Shown piece by piece: positions 9,033 to 17,225 of a stretch of 64,000 bases of DNA. This DNA comes from Vibrio cyclitrophicus (GTDB taxonomy: Bacteria; Pseudomonadota; Gammaproteobacteria; Enterobacterales; Vibrionaceae). The stretch spans positions 1,302,001 through 1,366,000 of the forward strand of contig NZ_AP025480.1 of the NCBI RefSeq assembly GCF_024347435.1. The letters are read 5' to 3'. The translations under genes were made by a program, and so were the position numbers. Numbering within the stretch: the first letter of the stretch is position 1; every line of letters starts with the position of its first letter. The notes beneath the pieces were generated by a model that did not search any database, was not told where the DNA came from, and was given only the letters and a program-made list of their open reading frames with translations.

Positions 9033-9425
9033 ATGAGACTTGCTCATAAGCGTAAGGTGCAGGCTAAACTGCAGAAACGCACTAAAGCGGCTGTAGTTAA
9101 AGCAGTGGCAACGCCGAAAAAAGCGAAGCCTGTCGCAGAGAAAGTTGTAGCAGAAAAAACTGTAGCAGCAAAACCAGCGGTAGAGAAAGCAGTAGCAGCA
9201 ACGAAAGAAGTTGCAGTAGCACTGACTCCTAAGCAACAACAAGTTCTAGACATCGTTGTTAGCAATGCTGAAGGTATTAACCCTAAAGGTATCGGCCTAG
9301 CAGCTGGTCAAGAAGACGCGAAAGCAGCTTCATGGGCAACAGGCGCATTGAAAAAACTTCTTGAAGAAAACCTAGTAGCGAAAGAGCAGCTAGCAGGTAA
9401 CAAGGTTATCTACAAAGCTATCTAA
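9033..9425 (+). CDS. Small Lys/Ala-tailed winged-helix DNA-binding protein
   Basis: 130 residues in two parts. Residues 1-65 are a basic, Ala/Lys/Val-rich low-complexity tail with recurring (A/E)K-x-V-A units, like a histone H1 tail. Residues 66-130 look like a winged helix (LTPKQQQVLDIVV…GALKKLLEENLVAKEQ…KVIYKAI). Vibrio genomes often label this type 'MarR family regulator', though it lacks a full MarR dimerisation region. ATG at 9033 with GGAGAA upstream. It may be a nucleoid-associated or sequence-specific DNA binder; which one is not decided by sequence. Confidence 0.75.
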   Translation: MRLAHKRKVQAKLQKRTKAAVVKAVATPKKAKPVAEKVVAEKTVAAKPAVEKAVAATKEVAVALTPKQQQVLDIVVSNAEGINPKGIGLAAGQEDAKAASWATGALKKLLEENLVAKEQLAGNKVIYKAI

Positions 9426-9459
9426 TCCTGTGGGATTACATTCGCTTCGTTAAGTTTTT

Positions 9460-9485
9460 AAGCCTCGATTTTCGAGGCTTTTTTT
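9460..9485 (+). terminator. Rho-independent terminator
   Basis: AAGCCTCGA (9460-9468) and TCGAGGCTT (9472-9480) with a 3-base loop and seven T's. It ends the small DNA-binding protein gene. Confidence 0.9.
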
Positions 9486-9486
9486 G

Positions 9487-9941
9487 TATCTAGCAAATAA
9501 TGCCAACCCCAGTTTTGCCACTTCATTTCCAATCTATTGTCCTGCGAAAGCGATTCCCTAGCCTGGCACTCTTGCTCCTAATCAGCAAGCCCCAAAGTAG
9601 GGCGTCCATAGTGATAGATCGCTAGTTGATATCACCAGAATGTAGCAAGGAATAGAGTCTCATCACGAAATGGGAATCAATTGTTAATTTCGATTCACTA
9701 TAACTACTTAGGTATTTATCAATACCTGTTTCTATAGTGAATAACCTAACTCCTTTAAAGTAGGTGATATTGAATTATCTCCTACGTAGTTATACGTAAT
9801 CCTTTGGTCTAATACGTACATTTAAACCAACCGTTCGTGCGTGCTCTCCCTGATATCTTGTTGCTTCATCACGGTGCACTCTTATGTTGAATCATAAAAA
9901 ATGCTCAATGAAAGAGTGTTAACCCAACAAAGGACGTGAAC
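9487..9941 (+). promoter_or_regulatory. Long structured leader/promoter region of the TRAP operon
   Basis: 455 bases without a gene. It contains a nested inverted repeat at 9694-9741 (TTCACTATA/TATAGTGAA outside, AGGTATT/AATACCT inside with a TATC loop). An 8-of-9 dyad TAGGTGATA/TATCTCCTA lies at 9761-9784. Three TACGTA palindromes start at 9783, 9793 and 9813, spaced one and two helical turns apart. The Shine-Dalgarno AAGGA is at 9930-9934. The TACGTA set is the best candidate for binding by the NarL-type regulator encoded downstream; this is inference. Confidence 0.55.
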
Positions 9942-11036
9942 ATGAGTCTCATCTCTAACTCCCTCACACGAGTTTTTAAAAACGTTGCGGTAACTGCAGC
10001 GGCTTGTTTAGCTTTAGTCGCTACTGGTGCAACAGCTGCTGATAAGGTTTACCGTTTAAAGCTTGCCGAAACGTGGGGACCAAACTTCCCTGTTTTTGGT
10101 GATGCTACTAAGAATATGGCTGCTATGGCTGAGAAAATGTCGAATGGTCGACTGCAAATCCGCATCGATTCAGCCAATAAACATAAAGCTCCGCTTGGCG
10201 TATTTGACATGGTTAAGTCTGGTCAATACGACATGGGTCACTCAGGCTCTTATTACTGGAAAGGTAAAGTTCCAAACACACTTTACTTCACTTCTATGCC
10301 TTTCGGTATGACGCCAGCAGAACAGTACGCATGGTTCTATCACGGTGGTGGTATGGAGTTGATGGAGCAGGTTTACTCTCCACACAACTTGATGTCGTTC
10401 CCAGGTGGTAACACTGATATTCAGATGGGCGGTTGGTTTCAAAAAGAAATCAATAGTGTTGAAGACCTACAAGGCTTGAAAATGAGAATCCCAGGCTTCG
10501 CTGGTGAGATTCTTGCTGAGCTAGGCGCAAAACCAACAAACATTGCACCGGGTGAGCTTTACACGTCTCTAGAGCGACGCACAATTGATGCACTAGAGTG
10601 GGTGGGTCCATCACTTGATTTACGAATGGGTTTCCACAAAATTGCGCCTTATTACTACACAGGTTGGCATGAGCCAGGTTCAGAGCTTCAATTCCTAGTG
10701 AACAAGCGCACATGGAACAAGTTGCCTGAAGATCTACAAGAAATCCTTAGAGTTGCAATGCGTACTGCTGCTTATGACATGTACACACAAGCAACGCATG
10801 AAAGTGGCAAGAACTGGGTTTCAATGAAGACAGAATTCCCAGACGTACAAGTTAAAGATTTCCCACCAGAGGTTATGGCTGCATTGAAAGAAGCAAATGA
10901 TCGCCTATTAGCTAAGCATGCTGAGAAAGATGAATTAGCAAAAGAGATCCAAGCTTCACAAGCAAGCTACCTAGAACAAGTTCGTTCATGGACGGATATT
11001 TCACACAGAGCTTATTTAAATAGCCAAGCGAAATAG
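9942..11036 (+). CDS. dctP: TRAP transporter substrate-binding protein DctP (TakP-like)
   Basis: 364 residues from the ATG at 9942, chosen over the GTG at 9936 because AAGGA at 9930-9934 is spaced for it. Signal peptide about residues 1-32 (…LVATGATAAD). Solute-binding fold of the DctP family. The segment GLKMRIPGFAGE, then ALEWVGPSLDLRMGF, then YYYTGWHEPGSE, resembles TakP-type binders of 2-oxoacids and related monocarboxylates. It delivers ligand to the membrane pair encoded next. Precise ligand unproven. Confidence 0.9.
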   Translation: MSLISNSLTRVFKNVAVTAAACLALVATGATAADKVYRLKLAETWGPNFPVFGDATKNMAAMAEKMSNGRLQIRIDSANKHKAPLGVFDMVKSGQYDMGHSGSYYWKGKVPNTLYFTSMPFGMTPAEQYAWFYHGGGMELMEQVYSPHNLMSFPGGNTDIQMGGWFQKEINSVEDLQGLKMRIPGFAGEILAELGAKPTNIAPGELYTSLERRTIDALEWVGPSLDLRMGFHKIAPYYYTGWHEPGSELQFLVNKRTWNKLPEDLQEILRVAMRTAAYDMYTQATHESGKNWVSMKTEFPDVQVKDFPPEVMAALKEANDRLLAKHAEKDELAKEIQASQASYLEQVRSWTDISHRAYLNSQAK

Positions 11037-11257
11037 TCGACATTTGTTGAACTAAAGATAAATGAACCCAAAGCTTTTTTTACTAGGTAACTGAGAGTGA
11101 GTAAGCGGCGGGTTCATTCAAATCATAATAATTAAGCAGGATAAATCCTGTATACGATCCCAAGAACCCTTTCTATGTCGTGAATCTGGTTAGCGCTACT
11201 CGTTTTAGCTGCACTAACTCAATACGCGATGTCTTTTCAAATTCCATGGAGTCGGGA

Positions 11258-11800
11258 ATGCGAAGTCTAATTTATATTGAACGCCTGTTTAATCGTATCG
11301 GTGATGCACTGGGATGGCTTTCCAGTATGTTGTTTATTTTACTTATCGCTAACGTCGTGTATGACGTTGTCATGAGATATGCCTTCAACGATGTCTCAAT
11401 CGCCTTTCAAGAGATGGAATGGCACCTTTTCTCAGCCGTATTTCTGTTAGGTGTTCCTTATGCCATCAAAGCGGGTGGGCATGTTCGAGTTGATGTGTTT
11501 TACGAGCAGCTGAGTTTTAAAGCTCAAGCCATTATTGATTTGCTTGGCACGGTTGTCTTCCTGCTTCCGTTTTGTTTGTTGGTGGCTTGGTTTGGTATCG
11601 ATGTTGCTAAAGAGAGTTATGAGTTGGGTGAGACCTCAGGCGATCCCGGTGGTTTGCCTTATCGTTGGATCATCAAAGCTATGATCCCGCTGTCATTCTT
11701 CTTAATGGCGCTCAGTGGCGTGGGTTTGATCCTGCATTCACTGAACAAGATTTTTAATCCGCACCTTATCCACGCAAATAATATTCATACAAAGAATTAG
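11258..11800 (+). CDS. dctQ: TRAP transporter small membrane subunit DctQ
   Basis: About 180 residues from the ATG at 11258 (MRSLIYIERLFNRIGD), with GGAG six to seven bases upstream; the open frame begins at 11180 but that extension has no DctQ character. Four hydrophobic helices are visible (LGWLSSMLFILLIANVV, HLFSAVFLLGVPYAI, IIDLLGTVVFLLPFCLL, AMIPLSFFLMALSGVGL), with the family's EMEWHLF motif near helix 2. It pairs with DctM, 11 bases downstream. Confidence 0.9.
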   Translation: MRSLIYIERLFNRIGDALGWLSSMLFILLIANVVYDVVMRYAFNDVSIAFQEMEWHLFSAVFLLGVPYAIKAGGHVRVDVFYEQLSFKAQAIIDLLGTVVFLLPFCLLVAWFGIDVAKESYELGETSGDPGGLPYRWIIKAMIPLSFFLMALSGVGLILHSLNKIFNPHLIHANNIHTKN

Positions 11801-11811
11801 TAGAGGCTGAC

Positions 11812-13095
11812 ATGATTGGAATAGTAATGTTTTTTGTCGCCTTGTTTGCACTTTTACTTGGCTTCCCAGTAGCGTTTACCTTTGGCGGTATCGCATTAAT
11901 CTTTGGAGTTTGGGCTGAGGGCATTGAGATGTTTGCCTTCATGCCATATCGAATTCAATCGATCATGGAAAATACGGTGCTGATGGCCGTTCCATTGTTT
12001 GTTTTCATGGGGCTTGTTCTACAGAAGACCAAGCTTGCTGAGCAGTTGCTTGAGTCTATGGGCAGATTGTTTGGTGGGGTTCGTGGTGGTATCGCAATTT
12101 CGACGGTATTAGTAGGATCATTGCTTGCCGCTTCAACCGGTGTAGTTGGTGCTTCTGTGGTAGCGATGGGCCTGATTTCTCTGCCAGTAATGTTGAAATA
12201 CAACTATGATAAAGGCTTAGCCTGCGGCACCATTTGTGCTTCTGGTACGCTTGGGCAAATCATTCCACCATCGATAGTTCTCATTCTATTGGGTGATGTG
12301 CTAGGTGTGCCAGTTGGTGACTTGTTCCAAGCGGCGATTTGGCCGGGCGTGATGTTAGTCGGTGCTTATATCGTGTACATATTGATATACGCGAAGCTAA
12401 ACCCTGAAGCAGCTCAACCGATTGAACGTGATGACTCAATTAGTCGTAAGCAAGAAGTCATCAATGCTCTGAAAGCTATCGTACCGCCACTTGCACTGAT
12501 CATTGTCGTATTGGGCTCTATCTTCGCCGGTGTTGCTACGCCGACAGAGTCTGCTGCATTAGGTGGTGCGGGTGCTATGGTACTTGCTTTGCTATACGGT
12601 CAGTTTAGTTGGTCGATGGTGTATGACGCATCTAAAGAGACGGTAAAAGTAACGGCAATGGTCTTTGCTATCTTACTTGGTGCAACCGCGTTCTCAATGG
12701 CGTTCACTTACACTGGCGGTGATTATCTGGTTGAAGAGTGGATGTTACAGCTACCGGGTGAGAAGTGGGGCTTCTTGATTATCACCATGTTGGTTATTTT
12801 GATCCTCGGCTTCTTTATCGACTTCGTTGAGATCTGTTTTATCATCGTACCGATTATTGCACCTGTCGCTGAGTTGATGGGCATAAACATGACTTGGTTT
12901 GCTATCCTTATCGCGATGAACCTACAAACCTCATTCCTAACACCACCATTTGGTTTTAGTTTGTTCTATCTAAAAGGGGTGGCACCAAAAGGCGTAACCA
13001 CTAAGGATATTTACCGAGGTGTAATGCCGTTCATTCTGATTCAAATCCTCGTGCTTGGATCACTTCTCGCTTTCCCATCTTTCTATGGAATGTGA
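11812..13095 (+). CDS. dctM: TRAP transporter large permease DctM
   Basis: 427 residues and strongly hydrophobic throughout, with the IT-superfamily pattern of the DctM subunit: LLGFPVAFTFGG near the N-terminus, GQIIPPSIVLILLGD in the first half, TPTESAALGGAGA in the middle, and QTSFLTPPFGFSLFYLKG near the end. It forms the Na+-driven translocation channel with DctQ. It is the last gene of the transporter operon, followed by a terminator at 13155-13186. Confidence 0.93.
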   Translation: MIGIVMFFVALFALLLGFPVAFTFGGIALIFGVWAEGIEMFAFMPYRIQSIMENTVLMAVPLFVFMGLVLQKTKLAEQLLESMGRLFGGVRGGIAISTVLVGSLLAASTGVVGASVVAMGLISLPVMLKYNYDKGLACGTICASGTLGQIIPPSIVLILLGDVLGVPVGDLFQAAIWPGVMLVGAYIVYILIYAKLNPEAAQPIERDDSISRKQEVINALKAIVPPLALIIVVLGSIFAGVATPTESAALGGAGAMVLALLYGQFSWSMVYDASKETVKVTAMVFAILLGATAFSMAFTYTGGDYLVEEWMLQLPGEKWGFLIITMLVILILGFFIDFVEICFIIVPIIAPVAELMGINMTWFAILIAMNLQTSFLTPPFGFSLFYLKGVAPKGVTTKDIYRGVMPFILIQILVLGSLLAFPSFYGM

Positions 13096-13154
13096 GTGAA
13101 GCCAAGAATGTGAATGATATGTTTCAACGGTTAACGATAAATTGCTAAAATAAG

Positions 13155-13186
13155 ACGGCTTATTGGTGTTCAATAAGCCGTTTTTT
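13155..13186 (+). terminator. Terminator between dctM and the histidine kinase gene
   Basis: ACGGCTTATTG (13155-13165) and CAATAAGCCGT (13171-13181) form a perfect 11-bp stem, then six T's. Only 13 bases separate it from the kinase start, so kinase expression needs readthrough or another promoter. Confidence 0.88.
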
Positions 13187-13199
13187 GTGAGGAAAAGGA

Positions 13200-14555
13200 A
13201 TGCCTCTAAAGGCTAAGCTGATTTTGCTGACGCTGCTCCCGTTGTTGCTTGTGACGGCGAGTATTAGTTGGATCTCGTTGCATCAAACCAAGACATTGGG
13301 TGCAAAAGAAGTGGAGATCTTCAGAGACAGCCTGATCAAGTCTCGTGAAAATGCCCTCAAAGACACTGTCGACCTCGCATTTGATGCCATCGAACATATC
13401 TACAATGATCCTGATATCCAAGAAGCCCAAGCTAAAAGAGAAGTTCGAATCATATTGTCTAAACTTAGGTATGGTTCAGATGGATACTTCTTCGCGTACG
13501 ACCGTCACGGCACCAACCTCGTTCATCCAATACAACCTGAATTGATTGGAAAAAACCTACTTGAGTTACAAGATGAAGATGGCGACTTTCTTATCGAAGC
13601 ACTGTTAAGGCAAGCGCAAACCGGAGGCGGATTTCATCAGTATTTGTGGCAAAAGCCATCGACGGGAGAAGTGGTATCTAAGTTAAGTTATGCGGCTTGG
13701 TTAGAACGTTGGGACTGGATGATTGGCACGGGTCTGTATATTGAAGATGTACACCAAGAAGTCGCTTCCATGCAGGCTGCGATTAACAAGAATATAGAGA
13801 CCACGTTCTTTTCGATTGTGGTGATTCTTAGCGTGACAGTTGCGGTCATTATCGTGCTTACTTTGGCGATCAACATGCACGAGCATCGCATCGCCGATAA
13901 TAACCTGAAGGAATTGGCCCACAAGACGGTGATGTTTCAAGAGGATGAAAAAAAGCATTTAGCGCGTGAGTTACATGATGGCATTAACCAGTTATTAGTA
14001 TCGAGCCGTTGTCACTTAGAGTTGCTCGGAAACAAGTTACAAAGTGAAGACCTCAAAGCGCATCTAGATAAGTCACAGCATTCGCTGATGAGAGCGATTG
14101 AAGAGGTGAGGCATATCTCCCACCAACTTCGTCCAAGTTCATTGGATGATATTGGCTTAGAGGCAGCGTTATCTTCTCTATTATTAGACTTTCAGGCGCA
14201 CTCTGGTATTGAGGTGGAAACCTTGTTTAGTACGCAGCCAGGTCAGTTGAAATCAGAGGCGGCGACGACCTTGTATCGAGTGGTTCAAGAGTCATTGAAT
14301 AACATTGAAAAGCACGCACAAGCGACTAAAGTTACGGTTATCGCGCAGCAAATTGGCAATGTATTGCAGCTTTTAATCCAAGATAATGGTGTGGGTTTTA
14401 ATACCTACAAAGCGATGGAGAAACGAGGGATTGGGCTGCGTAATATGAGAGAGCGAGTTGAATTCATTGGTGGTGATTTTGAGCTGATGAGTGAAATTGG
14501 CTTCGGAACGGAAATTACCGTGTTGCTGACACTAGAGGGATTAATGAATGAGTGA
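13200..14555 (+). CDS. Cache-domain NarL-type sensor histidine kinase
   Basis: 451 residues. TM1 is at about 6-28, a periplasmic single-Cache domain about 35-195 (YGSDGYFFAYDRHGTNLVHP; WDWMIGTGLYIEDV), and TM2 about 205-226. A HisKA_3 dimerisation segment carries the acceptor His259 in RELHDGINQLL, and an HATPase domain has NNIEKHA and DNGVGF (N and G1 boxes) and GIGLRNMRERV. AAGGA sits before the ATG. It overlaps the regulator gene by 8 bp. Single-Cache sensors of this type often bind small organic acids, which fits the TRAP operon beside it; the ligand is inferred. Confidence 0.9.
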   Translation: MPLKAKLILLTLLPLLLVTASISWISLHQTKTLGAKEVEIFRDSLIKSRENALKDTVDLAFDAIEHIYNDPDIQEAQAKREVRIILSKLRYGSDGYFFAYDRHGTNLVHPIQPELIGKNLLELQDEDGDFLIEALLRQAQTGGGFHQYLWQKPSTGEVVSKLSYAAWLERWDWMIGTGLYIEDVHQEVASMQAAINKNIETTFFSIVVILSVTVAVIIVLTLAINMHEHRIADNNLKELAHKTVMFQEDEKKHLARELHDGINQLLVSSRCHLELLGNKLQSEDLKAHLDKSQHSLMRAIEEVRHISHQLRPSSLDDIGLEAALSSLLLDFQAHSGIEVETLFSTQPGQLKSEAATTLYRVVQESLNNIEKHAQATKVTVIAQQIGNVLQLLIQDNGVGFNTYKAMEKRGIGLRNMRERVEFIGGDFELMSEIGFGTEITVLLTLEGLMNE

Positions 14556-15186
14556 AGTTATTCGAGTTGTGATCGCTGATGATCATCAAGTGGTACTGGA
14601 TGGCTTTATGGCGAGATTGGAACTCGAGCCGGATATTAGCGTGATAGGTACTGCCAGCAATGGCTTAGAGGCGGTAGAGGTAGTAAAAACTCTGCGACCT
14701 GATGTGGTGTTGATGGACATTAGCATGCCTATCATGAACGGCATTGACGCAACCCATCTAATTAAAGAAGAAGACCCTGATGCGAAGGTGCTAATGTTGA
14801 CCATGCATAACAACCGTGAATACATTATGAAAGTGATGCAGTCGGGTGCTGTTGGTTATATGTTGAAAGAGATTTCTGCTGAAAAGATGGTACAGGCGAT
14901 CAAAACCGTGAATCAAGGTTCGACCTACTTCTGTGAAAAGGTAACTCAGAATTTGTTCACACAGCCTATTACTCCCACGCCATCCATCAAGAATCCGTTA
15001 AGTAGACGTGAAGAAGCAGTGTTGAAATTGGTCGCAAAAGGGGAGAGCAGTAAAGAGGTAGCTAAGGCGCTGAACATCAGTTATCGAACGGTTGAAACGC
15101 ATAGACAAAACATTAAGCACAAGTTGGATATTCACTCTACGGCAGAGCTAGCTAAATATGCTGTTAATTCTGGGCTTGTGGAGTGA
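14548..15186 (+). CDS. NarL/LuxR-family response regulator
   Basis: 212 residues. Receiver domain 5-120 with acidic pair Asp11/Asp12, phospho-acceptor Asp57 in VVLMDISMP, and Lys105-type switch in YMLKEIS. LuxR-type helix-turn-helix at about 148-205 (LSRREEAVLKLVAKGESSKEVAKALNISYRTVETHRQNIKHKL). Translationally coupled to the kinase. Likely targets are the TRAP operon (TACGTA repeats at 9783-9818) and perhaps itself. Confidence 0.93.
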   Translation: MSEVIRVVIADDHQVVLDGFMARLELEPDISVIGTASNGLEAVEVVKTLRPDVVLMDISMPIMNGIDATHLIKEEDPDAKVLMLTMHNNREYIMKVMQSGAVGYMLKEISAEKMVQAIKTVNQGSTYFCEKVTQNLFTQPITPTPSIKNPLSRREEAVLKLVAKGESSKEVAKALNISYRTVETHRQNIKHKLDIHSTAELAKYAVNSGLVE

Positions 15187-15194
15187 TCTTACGC

Positions 15195-15219
15195 TAAATT
15201 ACATTAAATGTGTAATTTA
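15195..15219 (+). terminator. AT-rich stem-loop after the regulator gene
   Basis: TAAATTAC (15195-15202) and GTAATTTA (15212-15219) form an 8-bp stem starting 9 bases after the stop. It is weak as a terminator because no T-run follows directly. Confidence 0.4.
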
Positions 15220-15355
15220 ATTACTAAAACTGCCATTTGGACCTGATTTTTGACGGTTTTTTTAGTATTTTTGCGACAGGTTGATATGCTTCTTTTCGAA
15301 ATTTAAGCGCCGAATGTAATGTTGCAAATAGTGCGCTGCAAATTAGAGAGGAAAC

Positions 15356-16954
15356 ATGGAGCCTGTAAAAGATAGGTATAGTATTGAAAATACCGATTAT
15401 ACAGTAGGACAAGATAACGTTCAGAAATGGGGTTTTGATGTTCATAATCCTGTATTTGGTATCAGTGCAGGAGCGATCATTATTTTCCTGCTTGCACTTC
15501 TGGTCGCTGAACCTGAAACAGCAAAAGCTGCGCTCGATGGTATCAAATGGAAAATCATCGGCAACTTCGATGGCTTCTTCATGTGGGCTGCTAACATTTT
15601 CGTGATTTTCTGTTTTGCCCTCATTGTCTCCCCGTATGGCAAGATACGTATTGGTGGCAATGATGCCAAAGCAGAGCACTCCAACCTATCTTGGATGTCG
15701 ATGTTATTCGCCGCGGGAATGGGTATTGGTTTGATGTTCTGGGGTGTTGCTGAGCCAGTAGCTTACTTCACGGGTTGGTATCAAACGCCATTAGGTGTCG
15801 AAGCTTACTCACCTGAAGCGGCTAAGCTGGCACTTGGTGCAACCATCTATAACTGGGGTTTACACGGCTGGTCTATCTACGCTGTTGTTGCTCTAGCACT
15901 TGCCTTCTTCACTTTCAACAAAGGTCTGCCTCTTTCAATCCGCTCGATTTTCTATCCTATCTTGGGTGACAGAACTTGGGGATGGTTTGGCCATATCGTT
16001 GATATCGTTGCAGTACTGGCAACCTTGTTCGGCCTTGCAACATCGTTAGGTTTGGGCGCACAACAAGCAACCAGTGGTATTAACCATGTATTCGGTACCG
16101 ATGGTGGTATTGGCATGCAGTTGGTTGTTATCGCAGTGGTCACTTTCTTAGCAACAATGTCAGTGGTTCGTGGCATCAACGGTGGCGTGAAGGTTTTAAG
16201 TAACGTCAACATGTTGGTTGCTTTGGGTCTACTTATCTTCGTAACGATCGCTGGTGGCCTGGCGGGTATTAAAGCAATCCCAACGGCACTCATGGGCTAT
16301 ATTGAAAACTTCATTCCTCTTAGTAATCCTCATGGTCGTGACGATGAAACTTGGATGCAAGGTTGGACGGTATTTTACTGGGCATGGTGGATGTCCTGGT
16401 CACCATTCGTGGGTATGTTTATTGCTCGCATTTCTAAAGGTCGTACGATTCGTGAATTCATTGTAGCTGTATTGTTCATTCCAACGACAGTAATCATCAT
16501 CTGGATGGCTATTTTTGGCGGAATCGCGATTGACCAAGTGGCGAACAAGGTGGGCGAGATCGGTGTCAATGGTCTGCAAGATATTACGCTTTCTCTATTC
16601 CATACTTATGATGCGCTGCCAATGAGTTCTGTGCTTTCAGTCGTTTCGATTGGTCTGATTATGGTGTTCTTCATCACATCTTCGGATTCAGGTTCGTTAG
16701 TTATCGATAGCATTACCTCTGGTGGTAAAGTCGATGCGCCAGTGCCACAGCGTGTATTTTGGGCGCTGATGGGTGGTGCGATTGCCGCGGTTTTACTTTG
16801 GGTTGGCGGTACTGAATCCATCCAAGCACTACAAGCCGGAACGGTATCAATGGCGTTACCATTCGCGTTCATATTATTGCTTATGTGCCTAAGCTTATTG
16901 CTAGGTTTACGAACTGAAAATAAATTAGTCCAACAGCAAAATGCTTTGAGTTAA
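15356..16954 (+). CDS. BCCT-family betaine/carnitine/choline transporter (copy 1)
   Basis: 532 residues and about 12 transmembrane helices. BCCT hallmarks are the Gly-rich substrate/Na+ region MGIGLMFWGVAEP, the Trp-rich helix WTVFYWAWWMSWSPFVGMFIARISKGRTIREF, and TSSDSGSLVIDS. GAGAGGAAAC precedes the ATG. Members import glycine betaine, choline or related compatible solutes by Na+ symport, usually under osmotic stress. The next gene is a close paralogue. The N-terminal DYTVGQDNVQKWGFDVHNP is shared by both copies and is a good marker of recent duplication. Confidence 0.92.
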   Translation: MEPVKDRYSIENTDYTVGQDNVQKWGFDVHNPVFGISAGAIIIFLLALLVAEPETAKAALDGIKWKIIGNFDGFFMWAANIFVIFCFALIVSPYGKIRIGGNDAKAEHSNLSWMSMLFAAGMGIGLMFWGVAEPVAYFTGWYQTPLGVEAYSPEAAKLALGATIYNWGLHGWSIYAVVALALAFFTFNKGLPLSIRSIFYPILGDRTWGWFGHIVDIVAVLATLFGLATSLGLGAQQATSGINHVFGTDGGIGMQLVVIAVVTFLATMSVVRGINGGVKVLSNVNMLVALGLLIFVTIAGGLAGIKAIPTALMGYIENFIPLSNPHGRDDETWMQGWTVFYWAWWMSWSPFVGMFIARISKGRTIREFIVAVLFIPTTVIIIWMAIFGGIAIDQVANKVGEIGVNGLQDITLSLFHTYDALPMSSVLSVVSIGLIMVFFITSSDSGSLVIDSITSGGKVDAPVPQRVFWALMGGAIAAVLLWVGGTESIQALQAGTVSMALPFAFILLLMCLSLLLGLRTENKLVQQQNALS

Positions 16955-16969
16955 AAGTATTTTTTAGTT

Positions 16970-16996
16970 AAAGGTCGACTCGGTCGGCCTTTTTTT
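16970..16996 (+). terminator. Terminator after BCCT copy 1
   Basis: AAGGTCGAC (16971-16979) pairs with GTCGGCCTT (16983-16991), one G-T wobble, followed by seven T's. Confidence 0.85.
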
Positions 16997-17225
16997 CGTC
17001 AGTACTTTGGGTAATTACGTATATTTTGTTTGAAAATTCGGCGAACTGATTCTGGTTTACTGAAAACAATAATTTAACCTGCTAAACTTCAGACATCCAA
17101 GTATTTGAATAATTGTGATAACAACTTGTACTGCTTGGATCGTTCGTTCGAGTTTTGACTAGGTCACAGGTAAATAAGGGATATTGAGGTTAATAGACCC
17201 TATTAATATTCCGTAGAGAGGGATA

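Noticed and set aside
9564..9576. Possible sigma-54 promoter (TGGCAC followed by TTGCT)
   Set aside because: The spacing between the -24 and -12 elements is about three bases too short for sigma-54.
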